Origin: GCA-2686265 sp036010965
Lineage (GTDB): Bacteria; Planctomycetota; UBA1135; GCA-002686595
Assembly (NCBI GenBank): GCA_036010965.1
Contig: DASCMO010000214.1
Location: 1-24,325, forward strand
Reading direction: 5' to 3'
DNA length: 24,325 nt
The notes beneath the pieces are model-generated. The model saw only the letters and a program-made list of their open reading frames with translations, made no database searches and was not told where the DNA came from. Below, in pieces: positions 16,452-23,989 of this stretch (its first letter is position 1; each line of letters starts with the position of its first letter). The translations under genes were made by a program, and so were the position numbers.

Positions 16452-17348
16452 GTGATCGATCTCTTTCGCGCTTCCGAGTACGTCCGCCTGCTCCGCGGGC
16501 AGGTGATGGTGATCAAGGTGGGCGGAGCCTGCCTGACCGGCGCCGGGCGACGGCGCTCCCTGGCGCGCCAGATCTCGGTCGTTTCCTCCTTCGGCGCGCG
16601 CCTCGTGATCGTGCACGGCGGCGGGCCACAGACGGGAGAGCTGCAGGCCTTGCTGGGCGAGGTGCCGCGCACGGTCGATGGCCGGCGCGTGACCAGCGAG
16701 GTGGGCTTGCGGGCCTTGCGCATGGCTACCGCGGGGGAGGTCAACAGCGAGTGGACTGCGGCGCTTTGCGCGGCGGGAACGCCGGCGGTCGGGCTCTGTG
16801 CCGCTTCAGCTGGCATCACCGTCGCGGCGCGCCGGCCGGCGATGGAAACCAGCGAGGGGAGCGTGGACATGGGACTCGTGGGCGACGTGCGCACGGTCGA
16901 TCCAGCGCCCCTGCGCGCCCTGCTCGATGCGGACCTCGTCCCGGTCGTCTGCCCACCGGTCTCCGACGGCGCAGGCGGCTTCCTGAACCTCAATGCCGAC
17001 CTCCTGGCGGCGGCCCTCGCCAGCGCTCTGGGAGCGGAAAAGCTGGTCCTCGCGACGGAGGTGGCGGGTGTGCTCTCGGCTCCCAACGATCCCGGCAGCT
17101 TGCTCTCGAGCCTGACCCTCGACGAACTCGGAGCCCTGGCGGCGGAGGGCGCCCTTCAGGACGGCATGGCGGTCAAGGCGGCGGCCGTGCGGAGCGCCCT
17201 GGAAGGCGGCGTGGCGCGCGTACACGTGGTCTCGGGCACGACGGCCGAAGGCCTGCTGGGCGAGCTCTACACGACCCAGGGCACGGGCACCCTCGTGACC
17301 CTCGAGCAGGAGGTGGCGCCCGAGCCGGAACCGGCGGTGACGGCGTGA
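16452..17348 (+). CDS. argB: N-acylglutamate kinase
   Basis: This 298-residue amino-acid kinase phosphorylates N-acylglutamate. Motifs in order are VIKVGGACL (ATP-phosphate lysine), RLVIVHGGGPQ (glycine-rich loop), VTSEVGLRALRMATAGEVN, NLNADLLAAALASALGAEKLVLATEVAGVL and GMAVKAAAVRSALEGGVARVHVVSG. All are standard ArgB elements and there is no fused acetyltransferase domain. The GTG at 16452 follows a GGAG seven bases upstream; a TTG at 16398 overlapping argD would add 18 basic residues. The gap after argD is 37 bases, the widest inside the argG-argH unit. The stop overlaps the next gene's GTG. The arginine-binding N-terminal helix of feedback-inhibited kinases is short but partly present (LFRASEYVRLLRG). 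Confidence 0.92.
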   Translation: MIDLFRASEYVRLLRGQVMVIKVGGACLTGAGRRRSLARQISVVSSFGARLVIVHGGGPQTGELQALLGEVPRTVDGRRVTSEVGLRALRMATAGEVNSEWTAALCAAGTPAVGLCAASAGITVAARRPAMETSEGSVDMGLVGDVRTVDPAPLRALLDADLVPVVCPPVSDGAGGFLNLNADLLAAALASALGAEKLVLATEVAGVLSAPNDPGSLLSSLTLDELGALAAEGALQDGMAVKAAAVRSALEGGVARVHVVSGTTAEGLLGELYTTQGTGTLVTLEQEVAPEPEPAVTA

Positions 17349-18445
17349 GCGCGACGGAACTGGAAGTGCTGCTGGCGGAGTTGGTAGCCGTGCCAAGCCT
17401 CTCGGGCGAGGAGGGCGCCGTGGCCGACCTGGCGATGGCCTGGCTGGAGGATCGCGGGGTGACGGTCGAGCGCCTGGGTGACAGCCTGGTCGGGCGGGTG
17501 CAGGGGGGACGCGAGGGCCCGCTCCTGATGCTCAACTCGCACCTCGACACGGTCGGGGCGGGGGAGGGCTGGAGCGCCGATCCCTGGGACGTTCGCTGGG
17601 AAGACCAGCGCCTGGTGGGCCTGGGAGCCAACGACGCCAAGGGTTGCGCGGCCGCCATGATGTGGGCCGCTGCCTCTCTGGCGCGCGCGCCCGAATCCCT
17701 GGACGGAACCCTGGTTCTGGCCCTCAACGCCTGCGAGGAGACGAGCAACGCGGGCATGGGCGATGTCCTGGAACACCTGGGTATGCCCGATGGGGCGGTG
17801 ACCGGCGAGCCGACGGACCTGGAGGTCGTGCGCGCCCAGGCCGGCCTGGCGGTGCTGGAGTTGACCTGGGAGGGGCGCTCCTGCCACGCCGCTCATGTGG
17901 CCCGGGTAGAACACGCCAACGCCTTGCTGGCAGCGGCGCGTGACCTGGCGACCTTCCCCGAGCCCTGGGTGCTCGAAGGAGCGCACCCGCTCCTGGGTGA
18001 GAGCACGATGGCGATCACGGTCCTGCACTCCGGCGAGCGCCATAACCTCATCCCCGACCGCGCCGATGCCGTGGTGGACGCGCGCCTCGCGGCGCCCCAC
18101 GACGCCGCCGAGTGCGTGGCGCTGCTGCAGGCCGCCCTCCCCGGCGCCCGGGTGCACGTGCGCTCCGAGCGACTGGTGGCGGTCGAGACTGACGCGGAAC
18201 ATCCCCTGGTGCGCGCGGCCCTGGCCAGCGCCGGTCGGGAGCGGGCCGTTGGTTCCAGCACGCTCTCGGACATGGCTCTGCTGGCGGGCGTCCCCGCCGT
18301 GAAGTGCGGTCCGGGTCTGACGGCGCGCTCCCACGCTCCCGACGAGTTCATCAGCCGCGCGGAGCTGGCCGAGGGCGCGAGTTTCTACGAGCGCCTGGTG
18401 CCGGCGGCCTTGCGCGCCCTCTCTCCCCAGGGAGTCGCGTTGTGA
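17345..18445 (+). CDS. M20-family N-acylcitrulline/acylornithine deacylase
   Basis: This 366-residue zinc hydrolase of family M20 probably frees citrulline from N-acylcitrulline. The metal and catalytic residues are all present: His66 and Asp68 in SHLDTV, Asp97 in GANDAKG, Glu131-Glu132 in CEETS, Glu155 in GEPTD and His330 in ARSHAPDEFI. The C-terminal SDMALLAGVPAVKCGPG and SHAPDE resemble, from memory, the Xanthomonas acetylcitrulline deacetylase and the Bacteroidetes M20 protein that lies between argB and argH. Here it occupies exactly that slot, overlapping argB and argH by 4 bases each. This makes it the better candidate for the pathway deacylase than the first M20 gene at 10124. An ArgE- or DapE-type activity cannot be excluded by sequence reading alone. 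Confidence 0.87.
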   Translation: MSATELEVLLAELVAVPSLSGEEGAVADLAMAWLEDRGVTVERLGDSLVGRVQGGREGPLLMLNSHLDTVGAGEGWSADPWDVRWEDQRLVGLGANDAKGCAAAMMWAAASLARAPESLDGTLVLALNACEETSNAGMGDVLEHLGMPDGAVTGEPTDLEVVRAQAGLAVLELTWEGRSCHAAHVARVEHANALLAAARDLATFPEPWVLEGAHPLLGESTMAITVLHSGERHNLIPDRADAVVDARLAAPHDAAECVALLQAALPGARVHVRSERLVAVETDAEHPLVRAALASAGRERAVGSSTLSDMALLAGVPAVKCGPGLTARSHAPDEFISRAELAEGASFYERLVPAALRALSPQGVAL

Positions 18446-19632
18446 GCGGCGAGTTCCACGCCCCTGTCTGGGACCGCGGCGAGCCGATTGACGGTGAGAT
18501 GATGCGCTTCACCGTCGGCGACGACTGGTGGTGGGACCGGCGCCTGGTGGAGGTCGATCTGCGCGGCTCCCTGGCCCATGTGGACGGCCTGCTCGAGGCG
18601 GGCCTCGTCGAGCCCGGCGATCATGCCCTTCTGCGCTCCGGCCTTGAGCAGCTGCGGGATGCTCACCTGCGCGGTGAGTGGAATGTCGAGGAGGGAGACG
18701 AGGACGTCCACTCGGCCATCGAACGGCGTCTGACCGAACTGGTGGGCGAGGCGGGCAAGCGTCTGCATACGGGCCGCAGCCGCAACGACCAGGTGGCGCT
18801 CGACCTCCGGCTCTGGCTGGGGGAGGCCGCCGATCAGACGGCGCGAGCCCTGGACGGTCTGATCGCCGCTTGCGCGCGTAGCGAGACATCGCTCTTGCCC
18901 TTGCCGGGATACACACACCTGCGGCGTGCCATGCCCTCGAGCGTGGCGGACTGGAGTGCCGCCCATCGCGTGGCCCTGCAAGCCAGCGCTGAGGACCTCG
19001 CGCATGCGCGTGGGCGCCTGCGCGCATGCCCCCTCGGCAGCGGCGCGGGATACGGCGTGCCGCTCCCTCTGGCCCGCGACGCGGTGGCGAGCGCACTTGG
19101 CTTTGAGCTCGCCGAACAGCCCGTCACCCTCACTCAGCTCACCCGTGGTCGGGCCGAACTGGCCTACCTGACGGCCCTCGAGTCCGTCGCCCTTGACCTC
19201 GGCAAGCTGGCCGCCGACTTGTGGCTCTACTCCAGTTCCGAGTTCGGTTTCGTGGGCCTGCCCGTGGCCCTCACCACCGGCTCATCGCTGATGCCCCACA
19301 AGCGCAACCCCGACGTGCTCGAGTTGTTGCGCGCCCACTGCCGCCAGGTGGGCGGCGAGCGCGAGGCCCTGGCACGCGTCCTCGCCGATCTGCCCTCGGG
19401 TTATCACCGCGACTTTCAGCTCCTCAAGCCGCCCCTGTTTCGCGCCCACGACCGGATGGCGTCGGCCTTACCCATCGCGGCGCGCTTGCTCGATGGGCTC
19501 GAGTGGGACAGCGCGCGCCTGGAAGAGGCTGCCGCCGATCCCGCCCTGCGTTCGGTGGAGCGCGCCCTCGAGCGCGTGCGCGCCGGGGAGTCCTTCCGCG
19601 ACGCATATCGGGCCGAGAGCCTCGGAGACTGA
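18442..19632 (+). CDS. argH: Argininosuccinate lyase
   Basis: This 396-residue enzyme of the fumarase/aspartase superfamily splits argininosuccinate into arginine and fumarate. The three conserved regions are visible: RLHTGRSRNDQVALDLRLW near residue 112, GYTHLRRAMPSS with the catalytic-region histidine, and the superfamily signature TTGSSLMPHKRNPD with Ser281-Ser282. GYHRDFQLLK follows. The protein is somewhat shorter than the usual ~450-470 residues, as in the compact Bacteroidetes ArgH. Most lyases have THLQ.A; here it is THLRRA, so a normally conserved Gln is Arg. The GTG start overlaps the deacylase stop by 4 bases. It is the last gene of the arginine unit and converges with the symporter gene. 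Confidence 0.93.
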   Translation: MSGEFHAPVWDRGEPIDGEMMRFTVGDDWWWDRRLVEVDLRGSLAHVDGLLEAGLVEPGDHALLRSGLEQLRDAHLRGEWNVEEGDEDVHSAIERRLTELVGEAGKRLHTGRSRNDQVALDLRLWLGEAADQTARALDGLIAACARSETSLLPLPGYTHLRRAMPSSVADWSAAHRVALQASAEDLAHARGRLRACPLGSGAGYGVPLPLARDAVASALGFELAEQPVTLTQLTRGRAELAYLTALESVALDLGKLAADLWLYSSSEFGFVGLPVALTTGSSLMPHKRNPDVLELLRAHCRQVGGEREALARVLADLPSGYHRDFQLLKPPLFRAHDRMASALPIAARLLDGLEWDSARLEEAAADPALRSVERALERVRAGESFRDAYRAESLGD

Positions 19633-19663
19633 GCGCAGGCCAGTCCCCCCGCAGGCCCCTCAG
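19629..19663. terminator. Possible bidirectional terminator between argH and the symporter gene
   Basis: An imperfect hairpin has outer arms CTGAG (19629-19633) and CTCAG (19659-19663) and inner arms GGCC/GGCC, around a C-rich loop. It spans the stop codons of both convergent genes. There is no T-run, so intrinsic termination is uncertain. Confidence 0.35.
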
Positions 19664-21138
19664 CCGACGAGCTTGGCCCGCTGCCTGGTGAAGGTGCTGA
19701 CGACGACCAGGGCGGCGATGCTGACGCAGACCGCCGGGAGGGCGGCGTCGAGGGTGGAGAGGAAGACTGTCAGCCCACCGTCCCCGCTGCGCGCCACGAG
19801 TTCGGCTCCGAGCCAGAACTCCCACAGTACGGCGGTGCCCAGTCCGGTCACCATCGAGGTCACGGCCCCGGCGGGGGTCGCGCCCTTCCAGAAGAGGGCC
19901 GCGAGCAGGGGCGGTGTGATCGCCGCGCCGTAGAGGGTGTAGGCGAAGAGAGCGACCTCGAAGAAGCCCGAGGACTGGAAAGCCAGGAAGAGGGCTGTCA
20001 GTCCCAGGGCGATGACCGCTCCCCGGCCCACGGCGACGATCTCGCCCTCACTGGCCGCGGGTCGCATGAAGCGCTGGTAGACGTCGCGTACCAGGGAGGT
20101 GGCGGGAGAGAGGAGGTATGAGTCCGCCGTGGAGACGACCACCGCCACGACTGTGGCGCACAGCACCGCTCCCAGGCCGACCGGCAGCACCTCAAAGGCC
20201 ACGTGCACGATGGCATGGGCGGGATTGGCCGGCGCGCTCACCACGCCCTGGGCGACCAGGGCTGCGCAGCCGACCGCCAGGGCGATGATCATCCAGTCGA
20301 GGGCGAGCACGCCGAAGAACATCCCCACGGCCGAGCGCCGCGCCGTCCGCTCGTCGCGGGCGGAGAAGAAGCGCTGGTACATGTTGGCGTCCCCAAGGAT
20401 CAGCAGGAAGGCCGGCAACAGGTAGGAGACCACCCTCGCGGGTGAGTACCCCAGGAGGTCGCGGTTGCTCGCAGGCAGGCTGGCCAGGATCTCGGCCCCT
20501 CCGCCAGCGCGCGCGAAGACCAACACCAGGGCAAGGGCCAGGCCGAGGGCCATCAGCACTCCGTTGGCGACGTCGGTGTAGGCCACGGAGATCATGCCCG
20601 CCAGCGCGGTGTAGAGGATCACGAAGGCGGCCACTCCGCAGACGCCGATGACAGAGGGAGGTGTCACCCCGGTCAGCGGGTCGGGTTCCATGCGGATCTC
20701 GGGCCAGATGTACTCGAGGACCGCCGAACCGGCGCGATACTGATAGGAGACGATGATCAGGTAGCCGCCGAGCAGGGCCAGGGTGCCGAGCAGGCGCGCC
20801 GTGACACCGAAGCGCTCCTCCAGGATGTCCTGGATGGTGAAGTGCTCCATGCGTCGGATGCGCGCGGCCAGCAGGAACAGGATCGCGATCCCGACGGCGC
20901 TCGAGAGCGGCAGGATGAAGGCCGCAAGCCCGTCCTCGTAGCCTTTCTGAGCGTTGCCGAAGACGCTGCCGGTGCCGATCCAGGTGGCGAGCAGGGTGCC
21001 CGCCAGGACCGTGCTCCCCAGGCCCCGCCCGGCGAGGCTGAAGTCCGCCTGGGTGCGGACTGAGCGTGCCTTCCAGGCTCCCACGGCCAGAAGGACCAGC
21101 AGGTAGGCGAGCAGGACGATCGCGTGCAGGGAGCCCAA
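19660..21138 (-). CDS. Sodium:solute symporter (SSS family)
   Basis: This 492-residue membrane protein has about 13 predicted hydrophobic helices, typical of the sodium:solute symporter family (LeuT fold). Diagnostic stretches are DFSLAGRGLGSTVLAGTLLA, WIGTGSVFGNAQKGYEDG, ADSYLLSPATSLVRDVY and the Na-binding region around TAVVAVVVSTADS. The substrate is not predictable; relatives carry proline, pantothenate, sugars or carboxylates. The start codon is TTG at 21138. It has no Shine-Dalgarno sequence, but TAGACT lies six bases upstream, the same arrangement as other first genes here, which supports that start. It converges with argH and diverges from the exonuclease gene across only 53 bases. 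No functional link to arginine is evident beyond adjacency. Confidence 0.88.
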   Translation of the reverse strand: MGSLHAIVLLAYLLVLLAVGAWKARSVRTQADFSLAGRGLGSTVLAGTLLATWIGTGSVFGNAQKGYEDGLAAFILPLSSAVGIAILFLLAARIRRMEHFTIQDILEERFGVTARLLGTLALLGGYLIIVSYQYRAGSAVLEYIWPEIRMEPDPLTGVTPPSVIGVCGVAAFVILYTALAGMISVAYTDVANGVLMALGLALALVLVFARAGGGAEILASLPASNRDLLGYSPARVVSYLLPAFLLILGDANMYQRFFSARDERTARRSAVGMFFGVLALDWMIIALAVGCAALVAQGVVSAPANPAHAIVHVAFEVLPVGLGAVLCATVVAVVVSTADSYLLSPATSLVRDVYQRFMRPAASEGEIVAVGRGAVIALGLTALFLAFQSSGFFEVALFAYTLYGAAITPPLLAALFWKGATPAGAVTSMVTGLGTAVLWEFWLGAELVARSGDGGLTVFLSTLDAALPAVCVSIAALVVVSTFTRQRAKLVG

Positions 21139-21144
21139 GGGCGC

Positions 21145-21150
21145 AGTCTA
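21145..21150 (-). promoter_or_regulatory. Candidate -10 element TAGACT, leaderless-type, for the symporter gene
   Basis: On the minus strand TAGACT is followed by six bases and then the TTG start at 21138. The spacing equals that before argF', argR and the MFS gene. No -35 hexamer is clear. Confidence 0.35.
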
Positions 21151-21176
21151 TCAGAGGCTCATGGCGCTCCGAGGGT

Positions 21177-21182
21177 TATGCT
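21177..21182 (+). promoter_or_regulatory. Candidate -10 element TATGCT upstream of the exonuclease gene
   Basis: TATGCT, the same hexamer as before argR, ends nine bases before the ATG at 21192. The message would have a leader of only two or three bases. No Shine-Dalgarno sequence is visible; the spacer is cggggcgcg. Confidence 0.3.
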
Positions 21183-21191
21183 CGGGGCGCG

Positions 21192-22964
21192 ATGACAGCG
21201 GACAAGAAACCTCGAAAGTTCACGAGCTTCAAGGACCTCGCGGAGGGGGGCGGTGAGGGTGAGTCCGCCAAGAAGCCCGCCCAGGAAGGCCCTGGCTGGA
21301 CTCTCGAGACGGGAGAGCAGCCGGCCGTCTCGGAGGACGCCACCCGGCGCCTGCTGGAAGCCGACGAGGCGCCGCGCGAGGTCATCGACGCTCGTCCCGC
21401 GGGCTTCGGGCCGATGGACTCCGGCCCGCCGACCTACGCCGACGTGGAGAGCGAGGAAATGGACCTCCTTTCGAGCTTCCGCGTGCGCACGGTCTTTCCC
21501 GAGGACGTCGCGACGGAGGTGGCGAACCTTCCCTCCGATCCCCTCGAGGAGGACTTCGAGGGTCGCGTGGACCTGCGGGGCGAGATGATCTTCACCATCG
21601 ACGGCGAGGATGCACGGGACTTTGACGACGCGATCTCCGTTCGCGGGCTCGACGACGGGGCGATCGAACTCGGCGTGCATATCGCCGACGTCGCTCACTA
21701 CGTGACCTCCGGCACGGCCCTCGATGCCGAGGCCCTGGCGCGGGCGACGAGCGTCTATCTGCCTGATCAGGTCGTGCCGATGCTCCCCGAGACGCTCTCG
21801 AACGGGCTCTGCTCCCTGGTGCCGCACCGCCCGCGCCTGGCCTATTCGGTCGTGATGACCTTTGATGCCGAGGGCCAGCGCAGCGCGGCACGGGTCCACA
21901 AGAGTGTCATCGAGAGTGCTGAGCGCAACACCTACCAGGCCGTTCAGGAGTTGCTCGATGGGAAACAGACCGAGGACGCGCGCGCCATCGCGCACCTCGA
22001 GCAGCCCTTGCGCCTGCTCGAGACCTGGACGCGTCGCCAGCAGCAACTGCGCGACGCACGCGGCTCCCTGCGCATGCAGTCGGTCGAGCGCAAGTTCGTG
22101 TTCGACGACGAGCACGAGGTGTGCGCCGTCGTGGACGCGCCGCGCTACTTCTCCCAGACCCTGATCGAGGAGACGGCCCTGGCCGCCAATCAGGCCGTGG
22201 GGGACCTGTTTCGAGAGCGGGGCCTGCCCACGATCTACCGCGTGCACCCCGAAAAGGACCCGGAGGAGATCGCGGCCGTGGCGCGTCTTCTGGCCGAGCA
22301 CGGTCTGCGCGTTCCCGACAAGGAGCGCCTCACCGGCCGCGACGTGGCGCGCCTGATCCGGGCTGCGCGCGGCAAGCCCAATGCGGAGGCGCTGATCGGG
22401 CGCATCATGGGCCTGATCGAGCGCGCCGTCTACGAGGTGCGCGACCACGAGGACGTGGCGACGCACTTCGGCCTGGCGCGGGAGGCCTACCTACACTTCA
22501 CCTCGCCCATCCGGCGCTACCCCGACCTGATCGTCCATCGCTGGTTGTGGGCCGTGGAGAGCCGCGGAGAGGAGGCTGCCGAGGAGCTCTCGGCCGAGCA
22601 GCTCGTTGCTGACCTGAACCAGATCGCCGCCCACTGCTCGGTGCGCTCCGAGGTGGCCGACATGGCCTCGCGCGCCGTCGGCGACCTCAAGACCTGTCAG
22701 TTCATGGAGGCGCGAGTCGGCGAGCGCCTGAAGGGCAAGGTGGTGCGCGTTAGCCCGCCCGGGATGGAGGTGCTGCTAATCGAGCAGAATGTCTCCGCAT
22801 TCCTGCCGACCCGCACCATGGGCGATCGCGGAACCGTCAAGGGCGCGACCTTGCAGGTGCGCCGCGGTCGCAACGTGCGCTCCTTCACGGAGGGCCACCC
22901 GATCGCGGTCAAGCTCGTGGACGTCGACTTCATCCGGCTCCAGCTGATGCTGGAGCTGGCCTGA
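21192..22964 (+). CDS. RNase II/R-family 3'-5' exoribonuclease lacking N-terminal OB folds
   Basis: This 590-residue RNB-domain exonuclease degrades RNA from the 3' end. The catalytic aspartates are in DGEDARDFDDAISV: Asp137, Asp143, Asp145 and Asp146, with the same spacing as Asp201/207/209/210 of E. coli RNase II. Further RNB marks are DQVVPMLPETLSNGLCSL, HLEQPLRLLETW, and HFTSPIRRYPDLIVHR. The C-terminus (VGERLKGKVVRVSPPGMEVLL through MLELA) is an S1-like RNA-binding domain. RNase R usually has one or two cold-shock OB domains before RNB; here the first ~90 residues are instead polar, low-complexity and acidic (KKPRKFTSFKDLAEGGGEG onward). ATG 21192 gives this form. In-frame upstream sequence is basic and unlikely to be coding. 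The gene converges with the puuD-like gene. Confidence 0.92.
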   Translation: MTADKKPRKFTSFKDLAEGGGEGESAKKPAQEGPGWTLETGEQPAVSEDATRRLLEADEAPREVIDARPAGFGPMDSGPPTYADVESEEMDLLSSFRVRTVFPEDVATEVANLPSDPLEEDFEGRVDLRGEMIFTIDGEDARDFDDAISVRGLDDGAIELGVHIADVAHYVTSGTALDAEALARATSVYLPDQVVPMLPETLSNGLCSLVPHRPRLAYSVVMTFDAEGQRSAARVHKSVIESAERNTYQAVQELLDGKQTEDARAIAHLEQPLRLLETWTRRQQQLRDARGSLRMQSVERKFVFDDEHEVCAVVDAPRYFSQTLIEETALAANQAVGDLFRERGLPTIYRVHPEKDPEEIAAVARLLAEHGLRVPDKERLTGRDVARLIRAARGKPNAEALIGRIMGLIERAVYEVRDHEDVATHFGLAREAYLHFTSPIRRYPDLIVHRWLWAVESRGEEAAEELSAEQLVADLNQIAAHCSVRSEVADMASRAVGDLKTCQFMEARVGERLKGKVVRVSPPGMEVLLIEQNVSAFLPTRTMGDRGTVKGATLQVRRGRNVRSFTEGHPIAVKLVDVDFIRLQLMLELA

Positions 22965-22992
22965 GGGGCGTGTCGAACAGGGCCCTCAGGCC
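22958..22992. terminator. Likely bidirectional terminator hairpin
   Basis: GGCCTGAGGG at 22958-22967 and its exact reverse complement CCCTCAGGCC at 22983-22992 form a 10-base stem with a 15-base loop. It overlaps the exonuclease stop codon and lies 25 bases past the stop of the convergent puuD-like gene. An alternative small hairpin GGGCC/GGCCC sits at 22980-22993. No T-run follows. Confidence 0.55.
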
Positions 22993-23017
22993 CCATCCAT
23001 TCCGAGCCCTTCCGCGC

Positions 23018-23827
23018 TCAGAAACCCTTCACCTTCGGCGCCTTCTTGTAGAAAGCCCAGGTGATGGCGAAGCCGAGCACGAGCGAGACGGGTATCCAGA
23101 CCGTGGCGAGGTTGGTCGCGCCGTTCAGGGAGGCCTGATCGACGCCCACCATGAAGAGCAGCAGCGGCATGGACATGTAGGTGTTGTGCTTCGAACGCAG
23201 GCCGGCCATGGCGGCGTCGGCGCCATCGGGCGCCTCGCCGTTCTTGATGGCCGTGATGATGCGCTGCTGGGCGGGCCAGATGCGCATCCAGACGTTGGCG
23301 GCCATGGAGGTGCCGAAGAGCGCAGCCACGTGCACCATGGTGGCCCGGCCGCTGAAGCCGAGCGAGGTCTCCAGGTACCAGCCGAAGGCCACGGCCACCG
23401 CGCCCCAGAGGAGCACTGCGACGGAGTGGTTCACCTTGCCGACAAACTTGAACAGCTGGTCGTAGACGACGAAACCCACCAGCAGGGCGGCGAAGGCCTG
23501 GCCCCAGACTGCGGGTTCGGGGTTGCTGCCGATGTCCGCGGACCCGATCCCGAAGGTGTTGGGTACGGGGCCGATGTAGTACATCACGAACAGCAGCAAG
23601 GCACCCAGGATCCAGGTCCAGGCGGCGCCCCAACGAAACCAGAACAGGGCGCGTGGCATCAGTTCGGGGACGACCTTGCGCTTGGTCTCGCCGTCCATGG
23701 TCGGCGCGAAGGCCGAGTTGACCCAGTTGAAGAACCACAGCATGCCGATCCACAGCACACCGGCGATGACGTGACCCCAGCGCAGGCTCAGTTGGGCGTG
23801 GTCAGCGAGAAAGGGGATGTCGTTCAT
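23018..23827 (-). CDS. Urate-oxidase-N (PuuD-type) membrane protein
   Basis: This 269-residue protein has seven or eight hydrophobic helices and matches the membrane domain of the PuuD urate oxidase family (urate oxidase N-terminal domain). Characteristic stretches are RWGHVIAGVLWIGMLWFFNWVN, MPRALFWFRWGAAWTWILGA, MVHVAALFGTSMAANVWMRIWPAQQ and RSKHNTYMSMPLLLFM, with several helix-embedded histidines that could bind heme. Full-length PuuD has a C-terminal cytochrome c domain. None is present here, and no CxxCH is seen. Stand-alone versions are common in several phyla and need not act on urate; a membrane electron-transfer role is possible. The ATG at 23827 follows a leader of about 54 bases behind a clear promoter. 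A copper-site protein lies upstream on the same strand. Confidence 0.8.
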   Translation of the reverse strand: MNDIPFLADHAQLSLRWGHVIAGVLWIGMLWFFNWVNSAFAPTMDGETKRKVVPELMPRALFWFRWGAAWTWILGALLLFVMYYIGPVPNTFGIGSADIGSNPEPAVWGQAFAALLVGFVVYDQLFKFVGKVNHSVAVLLWGAVAVAFGWYLETSLGFSGRATMVHVAALFGTSMAANVWMRIWPAQQRIITAIKNGEAPDGADAAMAGLRSKHNTYMSMPLLLFMVGVDQASLNGATNLATVWIPVSLVLGFAITWAFYKKAPKVKGF

Positions 23828-23887
23828 CGGGGGGGGCCTCGGGTGGGGAACGGGGTCTGAGGTCTGAGTGACGCTTACGGGAGGGGC

Positions 23888-23916
23888 AATATCGGAGATC
23901 CCGCGCGGCGAGTCAA
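23888..23916 (-). promoter_or_regulatory. Sigma70-type promoter of the puuD-like gene
   Basis: On the minus strand TTGACT (23916-23911) and GATATT (23893-23888) are separated by exactly 17 bases. Transcription would start near 23881 and give a leader of about 54 bases. It is the only textbook -35/-10 pair I found in the window. Confidence 0.6.
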
Positions 23917-23927
23917 CGCTGCTGGCA

Positions 23928-23947
23928 AGCGGGCCGCCGAGCCCGCT
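23928..23947. terminator. Hairpin downstream of the copper-site gene
   Basis: AGCGGGC (23928-23934) pairs with GCCCGCT (23941-23947) around a six-base loop. It lies about 43 bases past the stop of the minus-strand gene at 23990 and just before the next promoter. It has no T-run, so this is a possible terminator only. Confidence 0.4.
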
Positions 23948-23989
23948 ACGGACCTCCGGGACCCGGCGTGCTTCGCCCGTGACGGCGGC

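Noticed and set aside
22970..23860. Plus-strand open frame opposite the PuuD-like gene
   Set aside because: It is rich in Gly, His and Asp with no domain. The minus strand encodes a clear multi-helix membrane family.
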